Positions 9,639-19,500 of a DNA stretch of 64,000 nucleotides are shown one piece after another. The stretch's first letter is position 1. Each line of letters opens with the position of its first letter. The stretch is from positions 1,488,001 through 1,552,000 of the forward strand of contig NZ_CP155071.1 in NCBI RefSeq assembly GCF_039621855.1, read 5' to 3'. This DNA is from Erwinia sp. HDF1-3R (lineage in GTDB: Bacteria; Pseudomonadota; Gammaproteobacteria; Enterobacterales; Enterobacteriaceae). Position numbers and translations under genes: made by a program. The notes beneath the pieces are model-generated. The model was not told the origin of the DNA. It searched no databases and worked only from the letters and a program-made list of their open reading frames with translations.

Positions 9639-10628
9639 ATGACGCCCGAACAACCTATCAATAAAGTTTCTATTGTCATTCCCGTTTATAACGAGCAGGA
9701 GAGCCTGCCCGAACTGCTCCGCCGCACGACAGCGGCCTGCGACCAGCTGCCGATGGACTATGAAATCCTGCTGGTCGATGATGGCAGCAGCGATAACTCT
9801 GCCGAGATGCTGGCGAGTGCCGCGTCCGAAGAGGGCAGTCATATCGTTGCGGTATTGCTTAATCGTAATTATGGCCAGCATTCGGCCATTATGGCTGGCT
9901 TCAGCCACGTCAGCGGCGACCTTATCATCACCCTTGATGCGGATTTACAGAACCCACCTGAAGAGATCCCGAGACTGGTTGCGGTGGCTGCCGAGGGGTA
10001 TGACGTGGTGGGGACCGTGCGGCAAAATCGCCAGGATAGCTGGTTCCGCAAGCGCGCCTCGCGCCTGATCAATCATCTGATCCAGCGCACCACCGGTAAA
10101 GCGATGGGCGATTATGGTTGTATGCTGCGCGCCTATCGCCGCCATATTATTGACGCCATGCTGCACTGCCATGAGCGCAGCACCTTTATCCCCATTCTGG
10201 CCAATACCTTTGCCCGCCGGGCCATTGAGATCCCGGTTCATCACGCCGAGCGCGAATTTGGTGATTCCAAATACAGCCTGATGCGCCTGATCAATCTGAT
10301 GTATGACCTGGTGACCTGCCTGACCACCACGCCGCTGCGTATGCTCAGCGTGGTCGGTAGCCTGATTGCCCTGGCGGGGTTCGCCTTCTCACTGTTTTTG
10401 ATCGTCGCGCGCCTGTTTTTCGGTTCGCACTGGGCTGGCGACGGCATGTTTGTCCTTTTCGCCGTGCTGTTTATTTTCATCGGCGCACAGTTTGTCGGAA
10501 TGGGTCTGCTCGGAGAGTATATTGGCCGCATTTATAACGACGTCCGTGCCCGCCCGCGCTACTTCATCCAGCGCGTTGTCAACTCATCCGTTTCTGTTTC
10601 CGAATCCTCAGAGGATAACAAAGAATGA
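9639..10628 (+). CDS. arnC: Undecaprenyl-phosphate 4-deoxy-4-formamido-L-arabinose transferase
   Basis: A 329-residue inner-membrane GT2 glycosyltransferase that moves Ara4FN from UDP to undecaprenyl phosphate. It has the N-terminal GT-A fold with VDDGSSDNS and [10 protein letters not shown], and two transmembrane helices in the C-terminal third (about residues 235-305). The start is the ATG directly after the arnB stop; an in-frame upstream ATG inside arnB is ignored. The stop overlaps the arnA start by 4 bases. Confidence 0.96.
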   Translation: MTPEQPINKVSIVIPVYNEQESLPELLRRTTAACDQLPMDYEILLVDDGSSDNSAEMLASAASEEGSHIVAVLLNRNYGQHSAIMAGFSHVSGDLIITLDADLQNPPEEIPRLVAVAAEGYDVVGTVRQNRQDSWFRKRASRLINHLIQRTTGKAMGDYGCMLRAYRRHIIDAMLHCHERSTFIPILANTFARRAIEIPVHHAEREFGDSKYSLMRLINLMYDLVTCLTTTPLRMLSVVGSLIALAGFAFSLFLIVARLFFGSHWAGDGMFVLFAVLFIFIGAQFVGMGLLGEYIGRIYNDVRARPRYFIQRVVNSSVSVSESSEDNKE

Positions 10629-12607
10629 AAGCTGTTGTTTTTGCCTACCACGATATGGGATGCGTCGGCATCAATGCGCTGGTTGAGGCCGGCTATCAGA
10701 TTGAAGCCATCTTTACCCATCCTGATTCCGCCAATGAAAACCACTTTTTCGGTTCGGTCGCGCGTGCGGCAGCGGAGCTGGGTATCCCGGTTTTTGCGCC
10801 GGAAGACGTTAATCACCCATTATGGGTTGACCGCATTCAACTGATGGCACCGGACGCTATCTTCTCGTTTTATTACCGTAATCTGCTGAGTGACAAGATT
10901 CTGGACTGTGCTCAGCATGGCGCATTTAACCTGCATGGTTCTCTGCTGCCGAAATATCGTGGCCGCGCGCCGCTGAACTGGGCGCTGGTCAATGGCGAAA
11001 CCGAAACCGGCGTTACCCTGCACCGTATGGTCGCCCGCGCGGATGCCGGTGAGATTATGGCGCAGCAGAAAGTGGCGATCGCGCCAGAAGATAACGCGTT
11101 AACCCTGCACCGTAAGCTGACCAGCGCGGCCACTGAGCTGCTTACCGACGCGCTGCCCGCGCTCAAACTGGGCAAACTTCAGGGATGGGCGCAGGATGAA
11201 AGCCAGGCAACAACGGTTAGACGCCGGTCGCCGGAGGATGGCTGTATCGACTGGTCGCTGCCCGCAGAGAAGGTCAACAACCTGGTGCGTGCGGTTACCG
11301 ATCCCTGGCCTGGCGCGTATGGCTACGTTGGCTCGGCAAAATTCATCGTCTGGAAAGGGAAGGTTCATCATGACCTGCCTGCGGCCAAAGCCGGTACGGT
11401 ACTGTCGGTCGCACCATTAATCATTGCCTGCGGTGAGGGTGCGCTGGAAGTGATGACGGGGCAGAGCGAAAACGGCGTGTATATGCAGGGTTCACAGCTC
11501 GCGCAAACGCTGGGCCTGGTTAGCGGTGCGCTACTGCACAACCAGCCGGTATCGGCAGTTAAGCGCCGTACCCGGGTACTGATCCTGGGCGTTAACGGAT
11601 TTATCGGTAACCACCTGACCGAGCGACTGCTACAGGATGATAACTTCGATATCTTCGGTCTGGATATCGGTTCAGACGCTATCAGCCGCTTTGTTGGCCA
11701 TCCGCGCTTTCAGTTTGTTGAAGGGGATATCAGCATCCACTCGGAGTGGATTGAATATCACATTAAAAAATGTGACGTCATTCTGCCGCTGGTGGCCATT
11801 GCCACGCCAATTGAGTACACGCGCAATCCACTGCGGGTGTTTGAGCTGGACTTTGAAGAAAACCTGAAAATTATCCGCGACTGCGTGAAATATAAAAAGC
11901 GCATTATTTTCCCGTCGACTTCCGAAGTGTACGGCATGTGTACCGATCCTAATTTCGATGAAGACAGCTCAAATCTGGTGGTCGGTCCGATCAACAAACA
12001 GCGCTGGATTTACTCGGTCTCCAAACAGCTGCTTGACCGGGTGATCTGGGCCTACGGCGATAAAGAAGGACTGCGGTTTACGCTGTTCCGCCCGTTCAAC
12101 TGGATGGGGCCGCGTCTCGATAACCTTAACGCCGCGCGTATTGGCAGCTCCCGTGCGATTACCCAGCTAATCCTGAATCTGGTTGAAGGGTCGCCCATTA
12201 AACTGATGGACGGCGGGCGGCAGAAGCGCTGCTTTACCGATATCAGCGACGGGGTAGAGGCGCTGTTTCGCATTATTGAAAACAAAAACAATAACTGCGA
12301 CGGCCAGATTATTAATATCGGTAACCCGGACAACGAGGCGAGCATCAAAGAGCTGGCACAGCAGCTGCTGGAGAGCTTTGATCGCCATCCGCTCCGCAGC
12401 CATTTCCCTCCTTTTGCCGGCTTCCGCGACGTTGAAAGCAGCAGCTATTACGGCAAGGGCTATCAGGACGTGGTGCACCGTAAGCCCGCCATCCGCAACG
12501 CCCGCCGCCTGATTAACTGGACGCCGGAAGTGAAGATGGAAAAAACCATCGATGCTACGCTCGATTTCTTCCTGCGCACGGTTGACGGCGTGGATACGGA
12601 GAAATGA
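10625..12607 (+). CDS. arnA: Bifunctional UDP-glucuronate decarboxylase / UDP-Ara4N formyltransferase
   Basis: A 660-residue fused enzyme. The N-terminal ~300 residues are the formyltransferase ([18 protein letters not shown] motif) that formylates UDP-Ara4N. The C-terminal ~345 residues are a short-chain dehydrogenase (NAD loop [14 protein letters not shown], catalytic YSVSK) that oxidatively decarboxylates UDP-glucuronic acid. Full family length with no break. It overlaps arnC by 4 bases and arnD by 4 bases, indicating coupled translation. Confidence 0.97.
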   Translation: MKAVVFAYHDMGCVGINALVEAGYQIEAIFTHPDSANENHFFGSVARAAAELGIPVFAPEDVNHPLWVDRIQLMAPDAIFSFYYRNLLSDKILDCAQHGAFNLHGSLLPKYRGRAPLNWALVNGETETGVTLHRMVARADAGEIMAQQKVAIAPEDNALTLHRKLTSAATELLTDALPALKLGKLQGWAQDESQATTVRRRSPEDGCIDWSLPAEKVNNLVRAVTDPWPGAYGYVGSAKFIVWKGKVHHDLPAAKAGTVLSVAPLIIACGEGALEVMTGQSENGVYMQGSQLAQTLGLVSGALLHNQPVSAVKRRTRVLILGVNGFIGNHLTERLLQDDNFDIFGLDIGSDAISRFVGHPRFQFVEGDISIHSEWIEYHIKKCDVILPLVAIATPIEYTRNPLRVFELDFEENLKIIRDCVKYKKRIIFPSTSEVYGMCTDPNFDEDSSNLVVGPINKQRWIYSVSKQLLDRVIWAYGDKEGLRFTLFRPFNWMGPRLDNLNAARIGSSRAITQLILNLVEGSPIKLMDGGRQKRCFTDISDGVEALFRIIENKNNNCDGQIINIGNPDNEASIKELAQQLLESFDRHPLRSHFPPFAGFRDVESSSYYGKGYQDVVHRKPAIRNARRLINWTPEVKMEKTIDATLDFFLRTVDGVDTEK

Positions 12608-13497
12608 AAAAAGTCGGCCTCCGTATAGATGTCGATACCTGGCGGGGGACGCGTGACGGCGTCCCCCGGCTGCTGGAAACGCTCAGTTTACATCGCACTC
12701 AGGCCACCTTTTTCTTCAGCGTAGGGCCGGATAACATGGGGCGCCACCTGTGGCGCCTGATGAAGCCGAAATTCCTGTGGAAGATGCTGCGCTCGGGCGC
12801 GGCCTCGCTGTATGGCTGGGATATTTTGCTGGCCGGTACGGCCTGGCCCGGACGCAACATTGCTAAGGGCCTGTCAGAAACGATCGCCGCCGCAACCGAA
12901 CATCATGAAGTCGGTCTGCATGCATGGGATCACTTCGCCTGGCAGACCTGGGCAGGCGTATGGCCTGAGGAGACGCTAACAGAGCAGATCCGCCGGGGGC
13001 GCGATGCGCTGCAAAACGTAACCGGGCAGCCGGTGACCTGCTCAGCGGCCGCGGGCTGGCGGGCAGATGGTCGGGTGATTCACGCAAAGGAGTCTTTCGG
13101 CTTTCACTATAACAGCGACTGCCGGGGGACGACGCCTTTCCTGCCCCTATTGCCGAATGGCGCACTGGGTACGGTGCAGATCCCCGTTACGCTGCCCACC
13201 TGGGATGAGGTCGTCGGTTCGGTTGTCAGTAAAGAGGCGTACAACGCCTTTATCCTGGAGAAAATTCACCAGGATAAAGGTACGCCCGTTTACACCATCC
13301 ACGCTGAAGTTGAAGGTATCGCCATGAGCAGCCAGTTTGACGAACTGCTGCGGCTGGCCGCAGAGCAGGGCATTCAGTTCTGCCCGCTTGGTGACCTGTT
13401 GCCTGATGACCTGTCTGGCCTGCCGACGGGAAAAATTTTCCGGGGAACCCTTCCCGGGCGTGAGGGATGGCTGGGATACCAGCAACTATCTGAGTAA
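12604..13497 (+). CDS. arnD: 4-deoxy-4-formamido-L-arabinose-phosphoundecaprenol deformylase
   Basis: A 297-residue NodB-type polysaccharide-deacetylase-fold enzyme that removes the formyl group from Ara4FN-undecaprenyl phosphate. Visible are the metal-binding opening [10 protein letters not shown] and the HAWDHFAWQ motif. It overlaps arnA by 4 bases and is 6 bases from arnT. Confidence 0.96.
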   Translation: MKKVGLRIDVDTWRGTRDGVPRLLETLSLHRTQATFFFSVGPDNMGRHLWRLMKPKFLWKMLRSGAASLYGWDILLAGTAWPGRNIAKGLSETIAAATEHHEVGLHAWDHFAWQTWAGVWPEETLTEQIRRGRDALQNVTGQPVTCSAAAGWRADGRVIHAKESFGFHYNSDCRGTTPFLPLLPNGALGTVQIPVTLPTWDEVVGSVVSKEAYNAFILEKIHQDKGTPVYTIHAEVEGIAMSSQFDELLRLAAEQGIQFCPLGDLLPDDLSGLPTGKIFRGTLPGREGWLGYQQLSE

Positions 13498-13503
13498 GCC
13501 AGT

Positions 13504-15165
13504 ATGAAAATAATGAGAAACGGTGCCCTGCTGCTGGCACTGTTTGCCCTGTACTACCTCGTACCTCTTGAGTTCCGCGACCTGTGGCAACCTGATGAAA
13601 CCCGCTATGCCGAAGTCAGCCGGGAGATGCTCGCCAATGGCGACTGGGTGGTGCCACACTTTTTTAACCTGCGCTATTTTGAAAAACCCATCGCCGGTTA
13701 CTGGATAAACAACCTCAGCCAGCTACTGCTGGGCCATAACAACTTTGCCGTGCGCTTTGGCTCCGTTTTTTCCGTCACGCTGACCGCGCTGATGGTCTAC
13801 TGGCTGGCGCTACGCATCTGGCGCGAACGCTACACGGCGATAATGGCCAGCGTTATTTTCCTGACCAGCCTGCTGGTGTTTAGCATTGGCACCTATGCGG
13901 TGCTCGACCCGATGATTACCCTGTGGCTGGTGGCGGCCATGTGTAGCTACTGGTTGACCATTGCCGCGTCCAGCCGTAAAGAAAAGGTGCTGGCCTGGCT
14001 GGTGATGGGGCTGGCCTGCGGTATGGGCTTTATGACCAAAGGCTTCCTCGCGCTTGCCGTACCGGTGATCGCCATTGTGCCCTGGGCGATTCATCAACGG
14101 CGCTTCAAAGAGTTGCTGCTCTTCGGCCCGCTGGCGGTGATCGGTGCAGCGGCAATTAGCGCGCCCTGGGCGATAGCGATTGCCCAACGCGAACCCGACT
14201 TCTGGCACTACTTTTTCTGGGTGGAACATATTCAGCGCTTCGCCGATGAGAGTGCACAGCATAAAGCGCCTTTCTGGTATTACCTGCCGATTATGGCAAT
14301 CGGCTGCCTGCCCTGGCTGGGGCTGTTACCCGGCGCACTGAGTACCGGCTGGCAAAAGCGCAAAGAGAACGGTGGAAGCCTCTACCTGCTAAGCTGGACG
14401 GTAATCCCCCTGCTGTTTTTCAGCATTGCTAAAGGCAAATTACCGACCTACATCCTTCCCTGCTTTGCCCCGCTGGCTATTTTAATGGCGAAACGGGCCA
14501 CCGATCTGATGTTGGTCAGCGGCAAAGCCCTTAAAGTGAATGGCTGGATAAACTTTGCTTTTGGGCTGCTGTGTACCCTGGCGATTATTGGATTTCTGGC
14601 CCCCTGGGGGCTGGCACGACATCCTGTATACGGCCATAGCGAGCTGCTCAAGGTCATATTGGGCGGGGGCGCCTTTCTGCTGTGGGGCATTACAGGCTGG
14701 CTGACGCTGGCATCACCCGCGAAGCGCTGGAGCTGGGCAGCCTGCTGTCCGCTGGCACTGGCTCTGGTGGTCGGAATGGTGATCCCCAATCGGGTCATTG
14801 ACTCCAAGCAGCCGCAGCAGTTTATCCGTGCCATTAAAAGCGACATCGCGCCGAGCCGGTTTGTACTGGCAAATAACCCGGGGATCGCCTCCGGACTGGC
14901 CTGGGAGCTTAAGCGCAGCGATATCAAGCTTTACGACCAGCCGGGTGAGGTGCAGTATGGATTAAGCTATCCCGACGCAAAAGGGACATTTATTACCGGG
15001 GCTGATTTCGCCGGCTGGCTGGCTGCGCATCGCCATGAGGGGGAGGTCTCACTGATAATGCTGCTGTCGCACGATGAGAAGCTTACTCCAGGCGATCTGC
15101 CCAAAGCGGACCGGGTACTCCGCCGGGGACGGCTGGTGATGTTCCAGTACAGACAGCTGCCATGA
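13504..15165 (+). CDS. arnT: Lipid A 4-amino-4-deoxy-L-arabinose transferase
   Basis: A 553-residue polytopic inner-membrane GT83 (PMT-like) transferase that adds Ara4N to lipid A on the periplasmic side, giving resistance to polymyxin and cationic peptides. The N-terminal periplasmic-loop motif [14 protein letters not shown] is present, followed by about a dozen hydrophobic helices and a C-terminal soluble domain. It overlaps arnE by 4 bases. Confidence 0.97.
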   Translation: MKIMRNGALLLALFALYYLVPLEFRDLWQPDETRYAEVSREMLANGDWVVPHFFNLRYFEKPIAGYWINNLSQLLLGHNNFAVRFGSVFSVTLTALMVYWLALRIWRERYTAIMASVIFLTSLLVFSIGTYAVLDPMITLWLVAAMCSYWLTIAASSRKEKVLAWLVMGLACGMGFMTKGFLALAVPVIAIVPWAIHQRRFKELLLFGPLAVIGAAAISAPWAIAIAQREPDFWHYFFWVEHIQRFADESAQHKAPFWYYLPIMAIGCLPWLGLLPGALSTGWQKRKENGGSLYLLSWTVIPLLFFSIAKGKLPTYILPCFAPLAILMAKRATDLMLVSGKALKVNGWINFAFGLLCTLAIIGFLAPWGLARHPVYGHSELLKVILGGGAFLLWGITGWLTLASPAKRWSWAACCPLALALVVGMVIPNRVIDSKQPQQFIRAIKSDIAPSRFVLANNPGIASGLAWELKRSDIKLYDQPGEVQYGLSYPDAKGTFITGADFAGWLAAHRHEGEVSLIMLLSHDEKLTPGDLPKADRVLRRGRLVMFQYRQLP

Positions 15166-15494
15166 ACATCCTGTTTATCGCCTTTGCCAGCCTGTTAAGC
15201 TGTGCCGGCCAGCTCTGTCAGAAGCAGGCCGCACAGCATGGCCTGCTGAAGGGGCGATGGCATTTACTGTTCTGGCTGGGACTTAGCGCCATACTGCTTG
15301 GCTGCGCCATGCTGGTATGGCTGATGGTGCTGCAAAAGGTGCCGGTAGGCGTGGCGTATCCCATGCTCAGCCTGAACTTTATTTTTATCGTGCTGGCGGC
15401 CCGCTGGCTGTGGAAAGAGCCGGTTACCCTCCGTCACTGGCTGGGCATTGTGCTGATTGTGGCTGGCGTAGTGGTAATGGGCGTACGGGCATAA
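15162..15494 (+). CDS. arnE: Ara4N-phosphoundecaprenol flippase subunit ArnE
   Basis: A 110-residue EmrE-like protein with four predicted membrane helices ([19 protein letters not shown] in the third). With ArnF it flips undecaprenyl-phosphate-Ara4N to the periplasmic face. It overlaps arnT by 4 bases. Confidence 0.93.
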   Translation: MNILFIAFASLLSCAGQLCQKQAAQHGLLKGRWHLLFWLGLSAILLGCAMLVWLMVLQKVPVGVAYPMLSLNFIFIVLAARWLWKEPVTLRHWLGIVLIVAGVVVMGVRA

Positions 15495-15545
15495 TGGATA
15501 TGTACCGATGTTTGCAGGCAGCAGAATGACCAGAGGTAGCGTCTG

Positions 15546-15929
15546 ATGGGTATTGTACTGGCACTTTGTAGCGTCCTGCTGGTCAGCGGCGCACAGCTGC
15601 TGATGCGCTGGGCGATGATGAACCTGCCGTCGGCCAGCGATCCGGCCCGGCTGTTTAACGCGCTGCTCAGCCTGCCGCCGGCTGCTCTGGCCCTGCTCGG
15701 CGGCCTGTTTGCCTATGCGTTATCAATGCTGTGCTGGTTTCTGGCGCTGCGGAAAATACCGCTCAGCAAGGCGTATCCGCTGTTAAGCCTGAGCTATGTG
15801 CTGGTGTGGGGGGCAGCGCTCTGCCTGCCCGCGCTTAATGAAATCTTCGTCTGGAGTAAGCTGGCCGGGGTAGTACTGATTTTTGGCGGCCTGTTGCTGA
15901 TCTGCTGGCCCTCGCGGGTAAAAGGCTGA
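15546..15929 (+). CDS. arnF: Ara4N-phosphoundecaprenol flippase subunit ArnF
   Basis: A 127-residue four-helix EmrE-like partner of ArnE, with the paralogous motif LSKAYPLLSLSYVLVWGAA. The start ATG has an AGAGG ribosome site. It lies 51 bp after arnE and ends the arn operon; no clear terminator follows. Confidence 0.92.
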   Translation: MGIVLALCSVLLVSGAQLLMRWAMMNLPSASDPARLFNALLSLPPAALALLGGLFAYALSMLCWFLALRKIPLSKAYPLLSLSYVLVWGAALCLPALNEIFVWSKLAGVVLIFGGLLLICWPSRVKG

Positions 15930-16047
15930 ACGCCTCCTTCTTCTTCACCTTCTTTATTCCTTTCTGAGCCGTTATCGGTCCAGCCTAATGTAATGCTAAG
16001 TTTCCCCCGGCAAACTGAGTTCATCTCTGTTTTCCTGGAGGGGAACG

Positions 16048-16134
16048 ATGCATTACGCCATTGGGCTAGCGGCGGCAAGCCGCAAAAACGTCAGGTTCAC
16101 GCAGTTAACACCTGTTATTCGGAGGGTGGGATGA
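16048..16134 (+). CDS. 28-residue leader ORF coupled to the response regulator
   Basis: A 28-codon ORF beginning with ATG 4 bases after a very strong ribosome site (GGAGGGG at 16037-16043) and ending in TGA that overlaps the ATG of the next gene (ATGA). The product begins MHYAIGLAAASRKN and is basic and unremarkable. Strong initiation plus the stop/start overlap suggests its translation controls the downstream regulator. I do not recognise a family. Confidence 0.5.
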   Translation: MHYAIGLAAASRKNVRFTQLTPVIRRVG

Positions 16135-16790
16135 GAATTCTGCTGACTGAAGAGAATTGCCTGCAAAGTGAAGCAATTCTCCCCCCGCTCAGAGAGGCAG
16201 GCTACGCCATGGAGTGCATAAAACACCCGACGGGGGAGCTGCTGGCGGATGGCCATTTTGATATTGTCATTCTCAGTGCCGGACTGCCGCCAGGCGAGAA
16301 GGAGAGTCTGAAGGATCTGCTGCGCGTGACGGGCCGTGAATTACCCCTGCTGATTATGATGACGTGTTCGGAGGCGGCAGGCGAACGTTCAGGCTGCACA
16401 GATACCGACATTGACGGCTACATTGCCACGCCCTTCGATGCCGAATCACTGCTTGCCTGCCTGCATAATGCCCGGCGACGGCGGGAGGGGCAGGGCGCAC
16501 CGCTGATCAGCAATGGTGAAATCGTGCTGGATCCTGCCAGCTATCAGGCCGTTAATCTGCTCAGCGGTGAGGTGCACCGCCTGTCTATTCGCGAGTTCGC
16601 GTTAATGCAGGCACTGATATCCCAGCCGGGCAGGCCGCTTTCACGGCGTGAGCTTGAGTCTAAACTCTACGGCTGGGGAGAAGGGATTGAGAGCAATGCG
16701 GTTGAATTTTTTATCCATTCGCTGCGAAAAAAAATGGGCAGTGGCGCCATTAAGAACATTCGGGGCGTGGGATGGATGGTATCATCATAA
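16131..16790 (+). CDS. OmpR-type response regulator with degenerate receiver
   Basis: A 219-residue protein: receiver-like domain (1-115) and an OmpR/PhoB winged helix (about 125-219, with LSIREFALMQAL and IKNIRGVGWMV). Architecture and DNA-binding part resemble BasR/PmrA and QseB. The receiver is altered: the phosphoacceptor Asp is replaced by Ser49 (VILSAGLP), the acidic pair reads E8-N9, and the conserved Lys is Thr100 (ATPF); only Thr78 remains. Phosphorylation is therefore unlikely. No sensor kinase is adjacent. It lies 200 bp after arnF on the same strand, so a role in arn control is a reasonable guess. GGAGGGTGGG precedes the ATG. Confidence 0.8.
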   Translation: MRILLTEENCLQSEAILPPLREAGYAMECIKHPTGELLADGHFDIVILSAGLPPGEKESLKDLLRVTGRELPLLIMMTCSEAAGERSGCTDTDIDGYIATPFDAESLLACLHNARRRREGQGAPLISNGEIVLDPASYQAVNLLSGEVHRLSIREFALMQALISQPGRPLSRRELESKLYGWGEGIESNAVEFFIHSLRKKMGSGAIKNIRGVGWMVSS

Positions 16791-16830
16791 ATGATTCTTG
16801 CTCTGATTCTTATTCTCATGGAGACAATTA

Positions 16831-17943
16831 GTGAAAACTCGTTCGTGGCTGTTATTGGGAACCATGCTGGCCAGCGCAGGCTGTGCCGCCACCACCTATC
16901 CGGTGCAGATCACCGATATGGACAATCAAAAAATCACCCTGAGTAAGGAGCCACAGCATGTGATCCTGCAGGACGGACGGGATGTACTTTCTCTGGCCCT
17001 GCTGGACAGGGAAGATCCCTTTCGGCGGGTGGTCGCATGGAATAACCTGCCGAAAAAACAGGATACCCAGACCTGGGATTTGCTAAAGAAAACCTGGCCT
17101 GAAGCGACGAAAATTATCGATATGGGCTTCAGCGATCGCGGAGAGGTCAATCTTGAAAGCGTCATTGCTGAAAAGCCCGACCTGATGATTGCCCAACTGC
17201 GCGCGAAGCCTGCTCTTAAGCAGACGGGCGTGCTGGACCAGCTGCAAAAGCTGCATATCCCGGTGGTGTTCATCGACTATGAACTGCACCCGGCGCAGAA
17301 TACGGCAAACAGCATCACCCTGCTGGGAACCGTTCTGAATCAGGAATCCAGGGCAAAAGCGTACACCGACTTCTACCAGGCACATTGGAACACTTTACAG
17401 CAGAAAATTGAACCGATTAAGCCTAAGCCCACGGTCTTTATCGAACCTATTGCCGGGAATTCAGATGGCTGCTGCTTTACCCACGGACACAATGGCTGGG
17501 GCGGTCTGGTCGAGGCGGTAGGCGGGAAGAATATTGGCTCCAGCCTGCTGCCCGGTGCATCAGGGTTTGTTGCGCTTGAGAAGATTATTGCGATGAAGCC
17601 TGACGTCTATATTATGACCGGATCAAAACGCCCGGATAAAAACGTGCTGCCGTTTGGCTTCGGCGTGGCACCGCAGGAGGTCACGGCCCCCTTTAAGAAA
17701 CTGATCGAACGCAATGGTCTCCAGCAGATAGCGCCGGTCAAAGCGGGGCGTGTCTACGGGGTTTATCACCATTTTTATAACCATCCGTACAATATTATCG
17801 GCATGGAAATCCTGGCGAAGGACCTCTACCCGGCGCAGTTCAGCGATCTGAATCCAACGGCAGACTTCCATCAAATCCTCACCCGCTTCACAAAAATTCC
17901 GGATGGACCTGTCACCCTGAGCTATCCCTCAGACAAGCCGTAA
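16831..17943 (+). CDS. Iron/siderophore-type ABC substrate-binding protein (orphan)
   Basis: A 370-residue exported binding protein of the FepB/BtuF (helical-backbone) class: signal peptide about 1-19, then VQITDMDNQKITLSKEPQHV and the segment NLESVIAEKPDLMI typical of the class. These deliver ferric chelates, heme or cobalamin to an inner-membrane transporter. The start is GTG with GGAG upstream. A Cys lies at the end of the signal (SAGC) but the lipobox is poor. No cognate permease or ATPase of this class is in the window; the neighbour fetAB is a different type of exporter. Confidence 0.75.
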   Translation: MKTRSWLLLGTMLASAGCAATTYPVQITDMDNQKITLSKEPQHVILQDGRDVLSLALLDREDPFRRVVAWNNLPKKQDTQTWDLLKKTWPEATKIIDMGFSDRGEVNLESVIAEKPDLMIAQLRAKPALKQTGVLDQLQKLHIPVVFIDYELHPAQNTANSITLLGTVLNQESRAKAYTDFYQAHWNTLQQKIEPIKPKPTVFIEPIAGNSDGCCFTHGHNGWGGLVEAVGGKNIGSSLLPGASGFVALEKIIAMKPDVYIMTGSKRPDKNVLPFGFGVAPQEVTAPFKKLIERNGLQQIAPVKAGRVYGVYHHFYNHPYNIIGMEILAKDLYPAQFSDLNPTADFHQILTRFTKIPDGPVTLSYPSDKP

Positions 17944-17975
17944 ACTAAAGCCATACCAAATAGATTTCATCCCTG

Positions 17976-18000
17976 AAAAGGCGACATTTTGTTGCCTTTT
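17976..18000 (+). terminator. Rho-independent terminator after the binding-protein gene
   Basis: Long hairpin AAAAGGCGACA / TGTTGCCTTTT (11 pairs including one G-T) ending in four T, 33 bp after the stop codon. Confidence 0.75.
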
Positions 18001-18042
18001 CGCGTTATGATCGGCGGCATAAATAATTTGCAGGACGCCACT

Positions 18043-18711
18043 ATGTCGACCCATCCTCCCCTGCTGGACGTACAGGGTGTGAGCTATGCACTGGCCGGAA
18101 ACACGCTGCTGGCTCCCGTATCGCTTACGCTTAACGCGGGTGATTTTCTCCTTCTGACCGGACCGTCCGGCTGCGGGAAAAGCACGCTATTAAAAATTAT
18201 CGCTTCGCTACTCGATCCCACGCACGGCAGCGTGCTGTTTAAAGGTCAGCCCGTCAGTGAACTGAGGCCCGAAACCTACCGTCAGCAGGTCTCCTGGTGC
18301 TGTCAGACGCCCGCGCTGTTTGGCAAAACGGTATGGGATAACCTGGCGCTGCCGTGGGAAATCCGCCACAAAAAAGCTGAAAGAGAGGGACTGCAACGCT
18401 GGCTGCAACGGGTCAATCTCCCGGCAGAGACGCTGGACAAAGAGATTGAGACGCTTTCCGGCGGGGAAAAGCAGCGGGTGGGGCTACTGCGTAATCTGCA
18501 GTTCTTACCTGACGTGCTGCTGCTGGACGAAGTCACCAGCGCGCTGGATGATGAAAACAAGCAGGCCATCAATGGGCTGATCAACGAGCTGATGGCTGAA
18601 AAGGGCATGGCCGCCATCTGGATCAGTCACGATAGCGCCGAAATTCATCGGGCGCAGCAGGTATTGACGCTCAGCCCATCCTCAGCCGGGAGTGCAGATG
18701 AACCAGCATAA
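18043..18711 (+). CDS. fetA: Iron export ABC transporter ATPase FetA (YbbL)
   Basis: A 222-residue ABC ATPase with Walker A GPSGCGKST, signature LSGGEKQR and Walker B VLLLDEVTSALD. With FetB it forms an exporter implicated in iron homeostasis under peroxide stress. I start at the ATG at 18043 (MSTHPPLLDVQ), as in E. coli YbbL, instead of the longer frame from 17989, which runs into the upstream terminator. It overlaps fetB by 14 bases. Confidence 0.9.
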   Translation: MSTHPPLLDVQGVSYALAGNTLLAPVSLTLNAGDFLLLTGPSGCGKSTLLKIIASLLDPTHGSVLFKGQPVSELRPETYRQQVSWCCQTPALFGKTVWDNLALPWEIRHKKAEREGLQRWLQRVNLPAETLDKEIETLSGGEKQRVGLLRNLQFLPDVLLLDEVTSALDDENKQAINGLINELMAEKGMAAIWISHDSAEIHRAQQVLTLSPSSAGSADEPA

Positions 18712-19465
18712 CATTACAAACGAATCCCTGGGGCTGGCGCTGATCCTGGTGCTGATTGCCCTGCTGGTCAGCAGGAAAGAGAAGCTGGGGCTGGAAAAAG
18801 ATATTATCTGGAGCGTATCGCGGGCCATCGTTCAGCTGATTATCGTCGGCTACGTGCTGAAGTATATCTTTATGCTCAACAACGGCTGGGTGACCGTGTT
18901 GATGGTGCTGTTTATCTGTACCAATGCGGCGCTGAACGCCCGTAAGCGTAGCCGCAATATCGACCGGGCGCTGGCTATCTCTTTTGTCGCCATCACCCTG
19001 AGTACCACCCTGACGCTGACAATTCTGGTGCTGTCCGGCTCCATTGAGTTCCTGCCGATGCAGGTTATTCCGATATCAGGCATGATCGCGGGCAATGCGA
19101 TGGTGGCCGTGGGGCTGTGCTACAGCAACCTGAATCAGCGTTTTGCCGACAACCGCCAGAAAATACTTGAAAGGCTTAGCCTCGGCGCGTCAATTAAAGT
19201 GGCTTCCGGCTCGCTAATCCGCGACAGCATTCGCGCCGCGATGATCCCTACCGTCGATGCAGCGAAAACCGTGGGCCTGGTGAGTCTGCCGGGCATGATG
19301 TCCGGGCTGATTTTTGCCGGGATCGATCCGGTTAAGGCGATTAAATACCAGATTATGGTGACGTTTATGCTGCTCGGTACCGCCAGCTTCTCGACCATTA
19401 TTGCCGGCTACCTCGCCTATCGGCGTTTTTATAACGCGCGGGCGCAGTTAAAAGCGGGAATTTGA
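18698..19465 (+). CDS. fetB: Iron export permease FetB (YbbM)
   Basis: A 255-residue UPF0014-family inner-membrane permease with about seven hydrophobic helices and the conserved block GASIKVASGSLIRDSIRAAM and PGMMSGLIFAG. The ATG at 18698 is 5 bases from GGGAG; an in-frame GTG two codons earlier is less likely. It overlaps fetA, so the two are translationally coupled. Confidence 0.92.
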   Translation: MNQHNITNESLGLALILVLIALLVSRKEKLGLEKDIIWSVSRAIVQLIIVGYVLKYIFMLNNGWVTVLMVLFICTNAALNARKRSRNIDRALAISFVAITLSTTLTLTILVLSGSIEFLPMQVIPISGMIAGNAMVAVGLCYSNLNQRFADNRQKILERLSLGASIKVASGSLIRDSIRAAMIPTVDAAKTVGLVSLPGMMSGLIFAGIDPVKAIKYQIMVTFMLLGTASFSTIIAGYLAYRRFYNARAQLKAGI

Positions 19466-19471
19466 ACAGGG

Positions 19472-19492
19472 CCGGGCCGCATTGCGGCCCGG
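19472..19492. terminator. GC-rich hairpin between convergent fetB and the porin gene
   Basis: CCGGGCCGC-ATT-GCGGCCCGG hairpin, without a proper T run on either side. It lies between convergent stop codons and may slow or end transcription from both sides. Confidence 0.5.
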
Positions 19493-19500
19493 ACTGAGGA

